Part shown: piece by piece, positions 44,222 to 53,077 of the stretch
Layout: each line of letters starts with the position of its first letter
How positions within the stretch are numbered: the stretch's first letter is position 1
Assembly: GCF_964222135.1 (NCBI RefSeq)
Contig: NZ_CAXQBR010000073.1
Location: forward strand, 1 to 54,322
Length of the DNA stretch: 54,322 nt
Origin: Euzebya sp.
GTDB taxonomy: Bacteria > Actinomycetota > Nitriliruptoria > Euzebyales > Euzebyaceae
Reading direction: 5' to 3'
Notes under the pieces: generated by a model
What the model was told of the DNA's origin: nothing
Database searches by the model: none
What the model saw: the letters and a program-made list of their open reading frames with translations, nothing else
Made by a program: the position numbers and the translations under genes

Positions 44222-44255
44222 GACCACCACGACGCCCCGACCACCACGACGCCCC
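44222..44255. repeat. 17-bp tandem repeat, two copies
   Basis: GACCACCACGACGCCCC occurs twice in tandem, and a degenerate third start (GTCCACCACGAGG) runs into the hairpin below the MmpL gene. Confidence 0.7.
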
Positions 44256-44282
44256 CGTCCACCACGAGGTGACCGGGGGCGT
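44249..44282 (-). terminator. Hairpin downstream of the MmpL-type gene
   Basis: ACGCCCCCGTCCACC pairs with GGTGACCGGGGGCGT around an ACGA loop (13 of 15 positions complementary). It begins 13 nt beyond the MmpL stop and separates that gene from the nuclease cassette. The rest of the 311-bp gap 43985-44295 is filled by the right arm and a 91-bp stretch upstream of the nuclease gene, in which I see no clear promoter. Confidence 0.65.
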
Positions 44283-44295
44283 GGCGAGCGAGGGG

Positions 44296-46563
44296 TCAGA
44301 CCACCACCGGGGCCGGCTCCTCGGTCAGGTCGATCTCGACGGGGTCGACGTGGCCCTCGACGTTGATGCGGGGGACCCACTCGAGCCACGCCGGGAAGTA
44401 CCAGTTGCGGTCGCCGAGCAGCTCCATCGTGGCGGGCACCAGCACCGACCGGACGATGGTGGCGTCCAGGATCACCGCGACGCCGAGGCCGAAGCCCATC
44501 TGCTGCATCATCACCAGGTCCCCGGCGGCGAACCCGGCGAAGACCGCGACCATGATCAGGGCGGCGCCGGTGATGATCGCCCCGGTCGCGCCCAGCCCGA
44601 AGGCGACCGACGCGGAGTTGTCGCGGGTGACGTCGAAGCGCTCCTTGATCCGGCTGAGCAGGAACACGTGGTAGTCCATCGACAGCCCGAACAGGACCGC
44701 GAAGAGGAACACCGGGATCCACGTCTCGATCACGTCGACCTGCTGGAAGCCGAGCAGCTCCGCACCCCAGCCGTGCTGGAACACGCCGACCAGCAGGCCG
44801 TAGGCGGCGCCGACGCTGAGCAGGTTCATCACGATGGCCTTCAGCGGCACGACGACGGAGCGGAACGCGACCAGCAGCAGCAGGAAGCTCAGGCCGAGCA
44901 CGAAGGCGAACACCCACGGGGTCCGGCCCGTCACGACCTCGTTGTAGTCGAGGGTCCACGCGGCCTGGCCGGTGATCAGCGCCTCCGCCGGCACGCCGGC
45001 GAACACCGCGGGGATCGTCTCGTCGCGCAGCTCGCGGATGTGGTCCATCCCCTCGGTCGTCGCGGGGTCGATGAGGGTGGCGGCCTCGACCAGGAGCAGC
45101 TCCCCACCGGGTGAGGGGCTCACGGTCACGTCGCCGAAGATCTCGTCGGCCTCGAGCCGGGCCACGAGGTCCTCGACCGCGCCCTGCACGGCCGGGTCGG
45201 CCACGTCGTCCCCGGTGACGACGATGGGGGTCTCCACCGCGCCGCCGGAGAACTCGGCGTTCATCACCTCGAAGGCGTGGCGGGCCGACGAGCCCTCGGG
45301 CAGCGACGCGATGCCGTTCTGGCCGAGCTCGATCGTGGCGTACGGCACGGCAAGGGCGACCAGCAGGCCGCCGGCGACCAGCATCGACACCACCGGTCGG
45401 GCGGTGACGACGGCGGTGACCCGGTTCCAGAAGCGGTGGTCGACGGCACCGGCGCGTCGCCGCACCCACGGCAGGCGGAGCGCGTCGACCTTGTCCCCCA
45501 TCAGCGCCAGCACGGCCGGCAGCAGGGTCAGCCCCGCGGCGACCGCGGCGGCGACGACGAGGATCGCCCCGATCCCGAGGCTGCGCATGATCGTGTCGGG
45601 CACCAGGAGCATGCCGAGCAGGGCGATGACCACGGTGACGCCGCTGAACAGGACCGCGCGGCTGGCGGTGGCGCCGGCGACGCCGATCGCGTCGATCGTC
45701 TCACGGCCGGCGGCGCGCTCCTCGCGGTAGCGCTGGACGACGAACAGGGTGTAGTCGATGCCGACGGCCAGGCCGATCATCGTGATCATGTTGACCACGA
45801 AGAAGGACAGGTCGGTGACCTGCCCGACCAGCGCGGTCAACCCGACGGCCCCCGCGATCGCGACGATCGCGAGCACGATCGGGACGAACGCCGCGGCCAC
45901 CGCGCCGAAGACGAGCACGAGGATCACCAGGGCGGCGGGCAGGCCGAACAGCTCGGCCTGGCGGAGGTTCGACTCGGCGAGCTCGTTGAACTCGTGGGTG
46001 ACCGATCCCTCGCCGATGGCGGAGACCGCGAGCGCGCCGTCGTGGTCTGCGAGGAGCTCGACGAGCGCCTCCGCCCGGCGGTCGACCGCGTCGGGGTCGG
46101 CGTCGACGTAGGTGACCTGCAGCAGGGCGGTCGTGTCGTCGGCGGAGGCCATCTGCGGTGCGCCGAGGTGGGGTCCGACGACGGTGTCGACGTCGTCGAG
46201 GGCCTGGAGCTCCGCGGCGAGGGTGGCGAGGGCCGGGTCGGCGGTGATGCCGGGTGCGGCGGACTCGACGACCACGAACTCGGTGGCGGGTTCGTCCGCG
46301 CCGGCGAAGGCGGTCTCGATCAGGTCGTCGGCGCGCTGGGCGTCGGTCTCGACGAGCAGCTCGCCGTCCTGGGTCAGCACGTCGCCGAGGCCGGCGGCGG
46401 AGACGATCGCCAGGGCGAGCAGCACCACCCAGGCGCCGACGGTCACCCACGGGTGGGTGGCGGAGCGGCGCGCGAGGGTGCCGGTGAGGCCGGCGCGGGG
46501 ACGGCCGAGCGGGCGGAGGGGTGGGCGGGGTGACGGGGGTCGGGGCACGACGAGGTCCTCCAT
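44296..46563 (-). CDS. MmpL/RND-family transporter
   Basis: The product is 755 aa with two repeats of one helix, an external domain (about 65-190 and 430-530) and five helices. MmpL signatures are VNMITMIGLAVGIDYTLFVVQRYREE in the first half and FAVLFGLSMDYHVFLLSRIKE in the second, with the proton-relay Asp-Tyr pairs. Such proteins export lipids, siderophores or drugs. The N-terminus is Pro/Arg-rich. The substrate cannot be read. The 237-bp gap upstream (46564-46800) holds a GGGG-GCAC-CCCC hairpin near 46726-46735 and a tandem repeat near csoR, no gene. Confidence 0.9.
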   Translation of the reverse strand: MEDLVVPRPPSPRPPLRPLGRPRAGLTGTLARRSATHPWVTVGAWVVLLALAIVSAAGLGDVLTQDGELLVETDAQRADDLIETAFAGADEPATEFVVVESAAPGITADPALATLAAELQALDDVDTVVGPHLGAPQMASADDTTALLQVTYVDADPDAVDRRAEALVELLADHDGALAVSAIGEGSVTHEFNELAESNLRQAELFGLPAALVILVLVFGAVAAAFVPIVLAIVAIAGAVGLTALVGQVTDLSFFVVNMITMIGLAVGIDYTLFVVQRYREERAAGRETIDAIGVAGATASRAVLFSGVTVVIALLGMLLVPDTIMRSLGIGAILVVAAAVAAGLTLLPAVLALMGDKVDALRLPWVRRRAGAVDHRFWNRVTAVVTARPVVSMLVAGGLLVALAVPYATIELGQNGIASLPEGSSARHAFEVMNAEFSGGAVETPIVVTGDDVADPAVQGAVEDLVARLEADEIFGDVTVSPSPGGELLLVEAATLIDPATTEGMDHIRELRDETIPAVFAGVPAEALITGQAAWTLDYNEVVTGRTPWVFAFVLGLSFLLLLVAFRSVVVPLKAIVMNLLSVGAAYGLLVGVFQHGWGAELLGFQQVDVIETWIPVFLFAVLFGLSMDYHVFLLSRIKERFDVTRDNSASVAFGLGATGAIITGAALIMVAVFAGFAAGDLVMMQQMGFGLGVAVILDATIVRSVLVPATMELLGDRNWYFPAWLEWVPRINVEGHVDPVEIDLTEEPAPVVV

Positions 46564-46772
46564 CGAGGAGCGGCCGCCACGGCGGACGGCGGGGAGCGGG
46601 GGACCACCCCGGCGGCGCCGGTCGGGGCGGTGCGACAGGCTCAGCTGTCGAGGCCGAACCTAGGCAGCGCACCTCCCCGTGGCGTCAGCCGACGGGGTGA
46701 TGTTGCCGTCCGCCCCGAGGTGTAGGGGGCACCCCCGTCAGGGACCCCCCGACCCCACCCCGACCGCCTGGC

Positions 46773-46814
46773 TCAGGCCTTCAGGTTCAGGCCTTGAGGT
46801 TCAGGCCTTGAGCA
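46773..46814. repeat. 14-bp tandem repeat (three copies) at the csoR 3' end
   Basis: TCAGGCCTTSAGGT occurs at 46773-46786, 46787-46800 and 46801-46814. The third copy holds the last codons and the stop of csoR, so the gene end has been duplicated by slippage. Each copy contains the palindrome AGGCCT. Confidence 0.8.
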
Positions 46815-47112
46815 GCCGTGCGATGGCCGCGGTGGCCTCGTCGAGGTGTGCCTCGGCCGACTCGTCGTCGCCCGACCGCGCGGCGTCGAGCACGCACCCG
46901 CGGAGGTGGTCCTCGACGAGCAGGAGGCTCACCTTCTCGAGGGCGCGCTTGACCGCGGTCACCTGGGTGAGGACGTCGATGCAGTAGGTCTCCTCGTCGA
47001 CCATGCGGTGGATGCCGCGGACCTGCCCCTCGATCCGCTTGATCCGCTTGAGGAGGGCGTCCCGGTCGTCGTTGGCGACGTACCCCGGCTCGGTGGGCGT
47101 GTCCTCAGCCAC
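46801..47112 (-). CDS. csoR: Copper-sensing transcriptional repressor CsoR
   Basis: The product is 103 aa, an all-helical repressor that leaves DNA when it binds Cu(I). The copper ligands are present: Cys in EETYCIDVL, then His and Cys in [14 protein letters not shown] (C-H-C set). [17 protein letters not shown] is the family N-terminal helix. The GTG start overlaps the copA stop by 8 bp. It is the last gene of copZ-copA-csoR and probably represses its own operon through the operator at 49562-49578. Confidence 0.93.
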   Translation of the reverse strand: MAEDTPTEPGYVANDDRDALLKRIKRIEGQVRGIHRMVDEETYCIDVLTQVTAVKRALEKVSLLLVEDHLRGCVLDAARSGDDESAEAHLDEATAAIARLLKA

Positions 47113-49321
47113 GGCCGAACCTCCGGAGCCGCAGGCTGTTCAGCACGACCGACACCGAGGAGAACGCCATGGCGGCGCCCGCGATGGCGGGGTTGAGGAG
47201 TCCGATCGCGGCGACGGGGATAGCGAGGGTGTTGTAGCCGAACGCCCAGCCGAGGTTCTGGCGGATGGTCCGCTCGGTCGCCCTGGCCAGCCGCATGGCC
47301 GTCGGGACGCTGCGGAGGTCGCCGCGGATGAGGGTCAGCTCCGACGCCTGGATCGCGACGTCCGTCCCGGTGCCCATCGCGATGCCGAGGTCGGCCTGGG
47401 TCAGCGCGGGCGCGTCGTTCACGCCGTCGCCGACCATCGCGACGGTCAGGCCCTCGGCCTGCAGGCGCTCGATCTCGGCCTGCTTGTCAGACGGCAGCAC
47501 CTCGCTGAGGACCCGCTCGATGCCGACCGAGGCGGCGACCGCCCGGGCCGTGCGGTCGTTGTCGCCGGTGAGCAGGGCCACCTCCACGCCGACGGCCTTG
47601 AGGTCGGCCACCACGTCGGCGGCGTCGTCCTTCAGGGTGTCGGCCACGCCGATCACCCCGCGGACCTCGCCGTCCCAGGCGACCAGCACCGCGGTGGCGC
47701 CGTCGGACTCGATCTCGGCCGCGCGGGACGCGAGGCCGGTGGGCAGCGCCTGGTCGCCCTCGACCATCATCCGCCGGCTGCCGACGAACGCGTCGACGCC
47801 GCCGACGCTGGCCGTCACGCCGTGGCCTGCCACCGCGCGGAACCCCTCGGCGGTCGCACCGGCCGGCCATGTCCCCTCCACCTCCCCCGCAGGCGCTGCC
47901 GCAGCCGCCGCGGCCACGACGGCGCGGGCGATCGGGTGCTCGGAGTCGGCCTCGACCAGCCCGGCGACCGCCAGGGCCGTGTCGCGGTCCACGCCGTCGG
48001 CTGCCGCGACGTCGACGACTGCCATCTCCCCGCGGGTCAGGGTGCCGGTCTTGTCGAAGACGACGACGTCGACGTCGCGGACCTGCTCGAGGGCCTCGAC
48101 GCCCTTGATCACGATCCCGAGCTGGGCCGCGCGGCCCGTGCCGGCCATCAGGGCGACGGGCGTCGCCAGGCCGAGCGCGCAGGGGCAGGCGATGATCAGC
48201 ACGCTGACCGCGGCGGTGACGGCCGCGGCCGCGTCGCCGGTGGCGAGCAGCCAGGCGGTGAGGGTGACGAGGGCCACGACGATCACCGTGGGCACGAACA
48301 CCGCGGACACCCGGTCGGCCAGGCGTTGGGCCTGTCCCTTGCCGTCCTGGGCCCGCTCCACCAGGGCGGCGATCTGCGCCAGCGCCGTGTGGCTGCCGAC
48401 GGCCGTCACGCGGACCGTCAGCGCCCCCCCGGCGTTCGTCGTCGCGCCGGTGACGTCGGAGCCGACGGCCTTCTCGACCGGGACGCTCTCCCCGGTCAGC
48501 ATGGACTCGTCGACCGCGGAGCTCCCGGCCACGACCTTCCCGTCGACGGGGATGGTCTCCCCCGGGCGGACGCGGACGAGGTCGCCGACGGCGAGGGCGT
48601 CGACGTCGACCATCCGCTCCTCACCCTCGGCGGTCACCAGCCGCGCCTCCTTCGCCCCCAGCTCGAGGAGGGCTTGGAGCGCCTCGCCGGCACGGGCCTT
48701 GGCCCGGGCCTCGGCGTACCGCCCGGCGACCAGGAACACGATGATGAAGACGACCGCCTCCCAGTAGACGGTCATGCCCTCGGCGGCCCACTCGACCGCG
48801 GAGAACCCCCAGGCGGACAGCGTGCCGAGCGCGATGAGGGTGTCCATGTTCGCCGTGCGGGCACGCGCGCGGCGGGCGGCTTCGGCCAGGAACGGCCAGC
48901 CGATGCCGAACAGGACCGCCGTGGCGAGGAGGGGGGCCGCCCACCGCTCGAACCAGTGCGGCATGCCGGTCAGCATGATCACGCCGAACAGCAGCGCGAC
49001 CGGGGCGCCGAGGACCAGGCGGCGGCCCCAGCGGCGCTGCTCGGCCTGCTGGGCGGCGCGGCGCTCCTCGGCGCGGCGGTGCGGCACGAGCCCGTAGCCG
49101 ATCGCGGCCACCGCGGCGGCCAGCGCCTCGGGGTCCACGTCGGCGGACGGCTCGACGCTGACGTGCGCGAGCCCCGTGGCGTAGTTGACGCGGGCGTCGG
49201 CGACACCGTCCTGGCGGCCCAGCACGCGCTGGACGCGCGCCGCGCAGGACCCGCAGGTCATGCCCTCGACGTCGAACTCGAGGTCGGCGGCAGCCGGACT
49301 CCGCGTGGAGGTGTCGCTCAC
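47105..49321 (-). CDS. copA: Copper-exporting P1B-type ATPase CopA
   Basis: The product is 738 aa. One heavy-metal domain lies at the N-terminus (about 13-78, [11 protein letters not shown]), followed by eight membrane helices with the CPC ion motif ([16 protein letters not shown]). The actuator domain has [14 protein letters not shown], the P-domain has [10 protein letters not shown], then SEHPIA in the N-domain and [24 protein letters not shown] and [13 protein letters not shown] near the end are typical Cu(I) class residues. The GTG start overlaps the copZ stop by 4 bp. Confidence 0.96.
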   Translation of the reverse strand: MSDTSTRSPAAADLEFDVEGMTCGSCAARVQRVLGRQDGVADARVNYATGLAHVSVEPSADVDPEALAAAVAAIGYGLVPHRRAEERRAAQQAEQRRWGRRLVLGAPVALLFGVIMLTGMPHWFERWAAPLLATAVLFGIGWPFLAEAARRARARTANMDTLIALGTLSAWGFSAVEWAAEGMTVYWEAVVFIIVFLVAGRYAEARAKARAGEALQALLELGAKEARLVTAEGEERMVDVDALAVGDLVRVRPGETIPVDGKVVAGSSAVDESMLTGESVPVEKAVGSDVTGATTNAGGALTVRVTAVGSHTALAQIAALVERAQDGKGQAQRLADRVSAVFVPTVIVVALVTLTAWLLATGDAAAAVTAAVSVLIIACPCALGLATPVALMAGTGRAAQLGIVIKGVEALEQVRDVDVVVFDKTGTLTRGEMAVVDVAAADGVDRDTALAVAGLVEADSEHPIARAVVAAAAAAAPAGEVEGTWPAGATAEGFRAVAGHGVTASVGGVDAFVGSRRMMVEGDQALPTGLASRAAEIESDGATAVLVAWDGEVRGVIGVADTLKDDAADVVADLKAVGVEVALLTGDNDRTARAVAASVGIERVLSEVLPSDKQAEIERLQAEGLTVAMVGDGVNDAPALTQADLGIAMGTGTDVAIQASELTLIRGDLRSVPTAMRLARATERTIRQNLGWAFGYNTLAIPVAAIGLLNPAIAGAAMAFSSVSVVLNSLRLRRFGRG

Positions 49322-49551
49322 GACCCGGCTCCCGGCACCTGATCTGCTGGGACCTCGTAGCCCTGCGCCTCGATCGCCTGCACGATCGCGTCACGAGAGG
49401 TGGTGGCGTCGTCGAAGCGCACCCGCACCGTGGCAGCGGCGATGTCGACCTCGGCGTCGGCCACCCCGTCGAGGGGGCGCAACGCACCCTCGATGGAGGA
49501 CTTGCAGTGGTCGCAGTGGATCTCGGGCACGGCGATGGTCTCGGTCGTCAT
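49318..49551 (-). CDS. copZ: CopZ-like heavy-metal-associated copper chaperone
   Basis: The product is 77 aa and one HMA domain. The metal site is [14 protein letters not shown] (C-x2-C with a neighbouring His), followed by [20 protein letters not shown]. It delivers Cu(I) to CopA. I chose the ATG at 49551 because the upstream GTG at 49569 would lie inside the operator and -10 box. First gene of the copper operon. Confidence 0.9.
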   Translation of the reverse strand: MTTETIAVPEIHCDHCKSSIEGALRPLDGVADAEVDIAAATVRVRFDDATTSRDAIVQAIEAQGYEVPADQVPGAGS

Positions 49552-49558
49552 GCCACCA

Positions 49559-49588
49559 ACCATACCCATAGGGGGTATCAGCTGACAA
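49559..49588 (-). promoter_or_regulatory. Copper operon promoter with CsoR-type operator in the spacer
   Basis: On the minus strand TTGTCA (49588-49583) and TATGGT (49564-49559) are 18 nt apart. ATACCC-CCTAT-GGGTAT (49578-49562), the TACCC/GGGTA type of inverted repeat used by CsoR, overlaps the spacer and the -10 box. The ATG begins 8 nt after the -10 box, so the transcript is probably leaderless. CsoR bound here would block RNA polymerase. Confidence 0.75.
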
Positions 49589-49596
49589 CCCGTCCC

Positions 49597-50067
49597 TCAC
49601 CCGTCGTCGAGCAGCCGCCGCAGCGCTGCATCCCAGTCCTCGGACTCCACCTGCCCGGCATCGACCGGCTCGGCACCCACCTGCACGCCGACGGGGACGC
49701 GCCGCGACGCGAGGAGGACCACCGCGTCGAGCGTGCCGACGTCGACGTGCGCCTGCTCGCCGGCGGGCGTGGTGACCTCGAGCCAGAAGGCCGGCGCCGT
49801 CCCCCCGCGCACCAGCAGCCGCGGCTGGCCGCCCCCGAGCAGGCGGCAGCAGCGCAGCAGCAGGTCGACGTGGACGTCCACCTGACCGCGGCACCCGGTC
49901 GTGTGCCCGTGCAGCGCGTGGATGTGGGCGAGCGCGTGCCCGGCGGCTGCGGGGACCTCGAGGTCCAGCTCGCACGGTGGCGCGCCGACCACGTCCAGGT
50001 GCAGCCGGAGCTGCCGGCCGTGGCTGGCCAGCGTGAGCACGGTCGCCGGCAGGAACTGCGGCGTCAT
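49597..50067 (-). CDS. Hypothetical His/Cys-rich protein
   Basis: The product is 156 aa and I do not recognise a family. Residues 44-74 carry a dense set of possible metal ligands: GHALAHIHALHGHTTGC (His 44, 48, 50, 53, 55, Cys 59), His 66 and Cys 73-74. The protein has no signal peptide and no membrane helix. Codon usage is typical of real genes here (G/C at third positions). The ATG overlaps the upstream stop by 4 bp. It lies just beyond the copper operon promoter, in the opposite functional unit but the same strand. Confidence 0.6.
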   Translation of the reverse strand: MTPQFLPATVLTLASHGRQLRLHLDVVGAPPCELDLEVPAAAGHALAHIHALHGHTTGCRGQVDVHVDLLLRCCRLLGGGQPRLLVRGGTAPAFWLEVTTPAGEQAHVDVGTLDAVVLLASRRVPVGVQVGAEPVDAGQVESEDWDAALRRLLDDG

Positions 50068-50312
50068 CGCACGGGCCCCGCGGTCCGCGCGACGTCGCCG
50101 GCGTGCAGGTACAGCAGCTCGGGACGCTCATCGCCGCCGCGGCGGAGCCCGATGACCCACTCGCGACCGTCCACGCGCAAGACGACCCACGCCTCGTCGG
50201 CGGACACCGCCCGCTCGTCGACCACCTCCGCGCGGCACCCGGGGGACAGCCCCGCGGCGATGCTTGCGGCCTCGGCGGACCAGTCGGTGATCAGCGCTCC
50301 TCCACCATCCAT
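50064..50312 (-). CDS. Hypothetical small protein, first gene of a two-gene operon
   Basis: The product is 82 aa. It looks like a short alpha/beta protein (WSAEAASIAAGL, EAWVVLRVDGREWVIGLRRGG, LLYLHAGDVA). No family is recognised. The ATG at 50312 starts 7 nt after a -10-like box, so it may be read from a leaderless transcript. It is coupled to the His/Cys-rich gene by an ATGA overlap. Confidence 0.6.
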   Translation of the reverse strand: MDGGGALITDWSAEAASIAAGLSPGCRAEVVDERAVSADEAWVVLRVDGREWVIGLRRGGDERPELLYLHAGDVARTAGPVR

Positions 50313-50318
50313 GGCGGT

Positions 50319-50348
50319 AAGCTAAGGTTGCCCTCACTTGATGTGCAA
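50319..50348 (-). promoter_or_regulatory. Promoter with DtxR/IdeR-like iron box
   Basis: On the minus strand TTGCAC (50348-50343) and TAGCTT (50324-50319) are 18 nt apart. In the spacer, the plus-strand 19-mer at 50323-50341 (TAAGGTTGCCCTCACTTGA) matches the DtxR/IdeR consensus TWAGGTTAGSCTAACCTWA at about 14 of 19 positions, much better in its left half. This suggests iron control of the two-gene operon, but the match is imperfect. Confidence 0.45.
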
Positions 50349-50382
50349 GGGCAGTCCCGGGTCCGATCGGACGGTGCCGGCG

Positions 50383-50814
50383 TCAGCCCCGGTCGCTCAC
50401 CCCGTCGGCGCCCTGCTCGCGGAGGGCGTTGCGGAGCGCCGTCGCGGCGGCGGCCAGCGACTCATCCCCCGGATCGGGATCGGCGTTCGCGAAGTTCAGG
50501 TCCTCGATGGAGTCGATCCCGGCCACGTGGCTGTGGAGGTGCGGGACCTCGAGCCCCGCGATGGCCAGGCCGACGCGCTCGTGGTCGAAGGCGGCGTCGA
50601 TGGCCCGCGAGATCGTGTGCGCCACGTCGAAGAGGTGGCTGCGCAGCTCGGCGGACGCGTCGATCCAGTGGTCGACGGGCTCACGCGGCACGACCAGGGT
50701 GTGCCCGGGGGTGAGCGGGTTGATGGTGAGGAACGCGACGCAGACGTCGTCCTCCCAGACGAACCGCCCCGGCAGCTCGCCGTCGATGATCTTGGTGAAG
50801 AGGGTCTCGGCCAT
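50383..50814 (-). CDS. HIT-family hydrolase
   Basis: The product is 143 aa, starting MAETLFTKIIDGELPGRFVWEDDVCVAFLTINPLTPGHTLVVP, the classic Hint/Fhit-type beginning. The histidine triad is VPHLHSHVAGIDS. It probably hydrolyses nucleoside phosphoramidates or related nucleotides. An ATG two codons upstream (50820) is equally possible. The DUF1990 gene lies immediately upstream on the same strand, with its stop 17 bp before this start. Confidence 0.9.
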   Translation of the reverse strand: MAETLFTKIIDGELPGRFVWEDDVCVAFLTINPLTPGHTLVVPREPVDHWIDASAELRSHLFDVAHTISRAIDAAFDHERVGLAIAGLEVPHLHSHVAGIDSIEDLNFANADPDPGDESLAAAATALRNALREQGADGVSDRG

Positions 50815-50831
50815 CCCCATACGCTGCCATG

Positions 50832-52334
50832 TCAGGCCGAGCGCAGCTCGACCCCGGCCTCCTCGGCGGTGCGGACCCGCACCCGGGTCAGCATCTCGGG
50901 CTGGTGGTCCTCCCCGCGCGCGGCCTCCGCGAGGCACTCGTCGACGAGCGCCGCCATGCGCGACAGGGCGTGGCGGGCGAAGCGCCGCTGCATGGTGCGA
51001 CCGAACAGGGCCATGCCGAGTCGCACGATCGGGTTGGCGATGTGGGCGGGCCGGCTGAAGGCGTGGATGCGGAACTCGACCGCGCCGGTGTCGAGCCACT
51101 TCCACACCTCGTAGTCCATCTGCCCGGTCTCGAGGTGGCCCTGCAGCGTCCGGTAGTTCCACCCCCAGATCTGCACCCGACGGCCGTCCACCTCGGTGGT
51201 CTCGTCGCGGACCCCGCCGACGCGGAGGGCGAGGAGGAACCGCAGCCCGTAGAACCTGGCTTCGAGGAGCATGTCGCGGTCCTCGAGGGGCTGGTCCGCG
51301 TGGTAGATCGCCCGCACGATCGCGGGATCGGCGAACTCGTAGTCGGCCATCAGCTGCCGGCACACCTCGAAGGCGCCGCCCGCGACCGGCTCGCCGGGGG
51401 GTTCCGCCGGCAGCGGCTGGCACCAGTCGTCGATCTGCCAGCCCGTCTCGGCGCTCGGGGGCGGTCCCTCGAGGTCGAAGTTGAGGGGCAGGTCGTGGAT
51501 CTGGTCGAGGGCGCGCCGGGCACGGGGCGACACGCTGCCGGTGGTCCGGTACCGCTCACCCGGGTCCCCGCCGGTGGGGGCGTCGACCTCGTAGGTGTGG
51601 GTGTCCACCTCGACGCTGGTCATGACCACGCCGCCGGCCAGGTCGACGACCCGCTCGCAGAACGACGCCCACATGTGGAGCTGGGCCTCGCTGGCGAGGG
51701 GCAGGCGGTGGTAGAGCAGGTCGAAGAGGCGGCTCGCGCACCGCGCGAACGACTCGATCTCGAAGACGACCCAGTCGTACCGCTCGTGCGGCAGCACCCG
51801 GAAGGTGATCTGGCCGGCTTCGACGTGCCCCTCGAGCGTCACCAGGGTGAACGACGAGTCGTCGGCCTCGACGACCCGGACCGGGCCGTTCCAGGGGCCG
51901 GGGAGGTGGACGACGTACTCGCGACCCACCTCCACGGGCATCGGGCCGCGCTCGGCGGGATCGGGTGACTCGAACCGGGCCATCTGCGCCGGCACCGCGC
52001 AGTTGAGGTCGTCGCGGATCCGCGCCATGACCTCCTCCGGCTGGAGGTGGCTGTCGGTGAACGCGATGCGGTAGCGGCGGTGGTACAGCGGCCCGACGCC
52101 TGCGCTGGCGCGCAGCACCCGGCTGGGGCCGTCGACGACGTCGCGCTCGAGGTCCGGCGGCGCCGGCGGCTCGACCAGCCGCCGTCCGCGGCGGAACAGG
52201 GGGACCCGGTGGCCGAGGTACAGCACACCGGCGTGGGCCAGGCTCAGGGCCCAGCGGACGATCCGGCGCAGGCGGCTCGGCCGCTCCCCGGTCGGACCGC
52301 CGGCGTCCTCGATGTGCTGGGGGATCGTGGGCAT
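50832..52334 (-). CDS. DUF1990-type protein with two tandem domains
   Basis: The product is 500 aa. Two similar parts can be seen. About 70-235 has HRRYRIAFTDSHLQPEEVMARIRDDL, VGREYVVHLPGPWNGPVRVV, FTLVTLEGHVEAGQITFRV and FEIESFARCASRLFDLLYH. About 320-480 has ALRVGGVRDE, WGWNYRTLQGHLETGQMDYEVWKW and FRIHAFSRPAHIANPIVRLGMALFGR. The TLxGHxExGxxxF motif repeats in both. DUF1990 proteins are usually single-domain and lack a known function. The second domain is the closer match. Confidence 0.75.
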   Translation of the reverse strand: MPTIPQHIEDAGGPTGERPSRLRRIVRWALSLAHAGVLYLGHRVPLFRRGRRLVEPPAPPDLERDVVDGPSRVLRASAGVGPLYHRRYRIAFTDSHLQPEEVMARIRDDLNCAVPAQMARFESPDPAERGPMPVEVGREYVVHLPGPWNGPVRVVEADDSSFTLVTLEGHVEAGQITFRVLPHERYDWVVFEIESFARCASRLFDLLYHRLPLASEAQLHMWASFCERVVDLAGGVVMTSVEVDTHTYEVDAPTGGDPGERYRTTGSVSPRARRALDQIHDLPLNFDLEGPPPSAETGWQIDDWCQPLPAEPPGEPVAGGAFEVCRQLMADYEFADPAIVRAIYHADQPLEDRDMLLEARFYGLRFLLALRVGGVRDETTEVDGRRVQIWGWNYRTLQGHLETGQMDYEVWKWLDTGAVEFRIHAFSRPAHIANPIVRLGMALFGRTMQRRFARHALSRMAALVDECLAEAARGEDHQPEMLTRVRVRTAEEAGVELRSA

Positions 52335-52429
52335 CCCCCCAGCGCTTCCCCGCCGGCCCCTCCGCGACGCATCCTCGAGGCGGGGCGGCCGCGGTGGTCA
52401 GCGGGCGCCGGGCGGGGAAGGGTGACGGG

Positions 52430-53020
52430 GTGCGACACCTCCTCCGCTCCGCCCGCTCCCCCGCCCGCCGCAGCCCGGTCGTCCCCTCGTGGGTCCCGCG
52501 GGCGGCGCACGACATCGGCCTCGCGGCGTGGTTCGGCGGGGCCTACATGGGGGCGGTCGCGCTGAACGGCGCCTCCCGCGAGGTCGACGACCCGACGCAG
52601 CGCGCGCGCGTGGCGAACGCGGGCTGGTTCCGCTGGGCCGCCATCGTCCCGGTGGCGGTCGGGTCCCACCTCGTCGGCGGGGTCGCCCTGACCCGGCGGA
52701 GCGGGACGGCGCGCGGCGCCCAGGCCGGGGTGGCCCTGGCCCGGGGCGCCCTCCTGGTCGGTGCGCTCGCGGCGACCGCGGAGAGCGGACGGTCGGGGCG
52801 GACGGTGTCCGGGGCCGGCGACGTGCCGGTCGCGACCGCCGTCCAGCCGATCGACGACACGCCCGACGACGTGGCTCGCGCCCAGCGGATCCTCCGGGTG
52901 GTCCAGTGGATCATCCCGGCCGCGACGGGCGCGATGATCGTGCTCGACTCCTGGCAGCAGGCGCACGGCGGGACCCGGGTGGCACCCGAGCGGTGGCTCG
53001 ATGCCGTCCTGCCCGGCTGA
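52430..53020 (+). CDS. Small membrane protein of unknown function
   Basis: The product is 196 aa. Hydrophobic segments lie near residues 27-45 (HDIGLAAWFGGAYMGAVAL), 67-88 (AAIVPVAVGSHLVGGVAL), 98-115 and 155-172 (VVQWIIPAATGAMIVLDSW). AHDIGLAAWFGGAYMG recurs in other actinobacterial membrane proteins I cannot name. I chose the GTG at 52430 with GGGAAGGG upstream; the frame is open to 52394. It is divergent from the DUF1990 gene across 95 bp. Confidence 0.65.
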   Translation: MRHLLRSARSPARRSPVVPSWVPRAAHDIGLAAWFGGAYMGAVALNGASREVDDPTQRARVANAGWFRWAAIVPVAVGSHLVGGVALTRRSGTARGAQAGVALARGALLVGALAATAESGRSGRTVSGAGDVPVATAVQPIDDTPDDVARAQRILRVVQWIIPAATGAMIVLDSWQQAHGGTRVAPERWLDAVLPG

Positions 53021-53077
53021 TCGGTGATCACCCGGTCGATGACATCCCCGGCCGGTTCCACTAACCTACGGTCGCGT

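Noticed and set aside
51166-51173. A CAGATCTG core within the DUF1990 gene as an additional array copy
   Set aside because: It is a single copy inside a coding region without the CTC/GAG flanks or spacing, so chance is enough.
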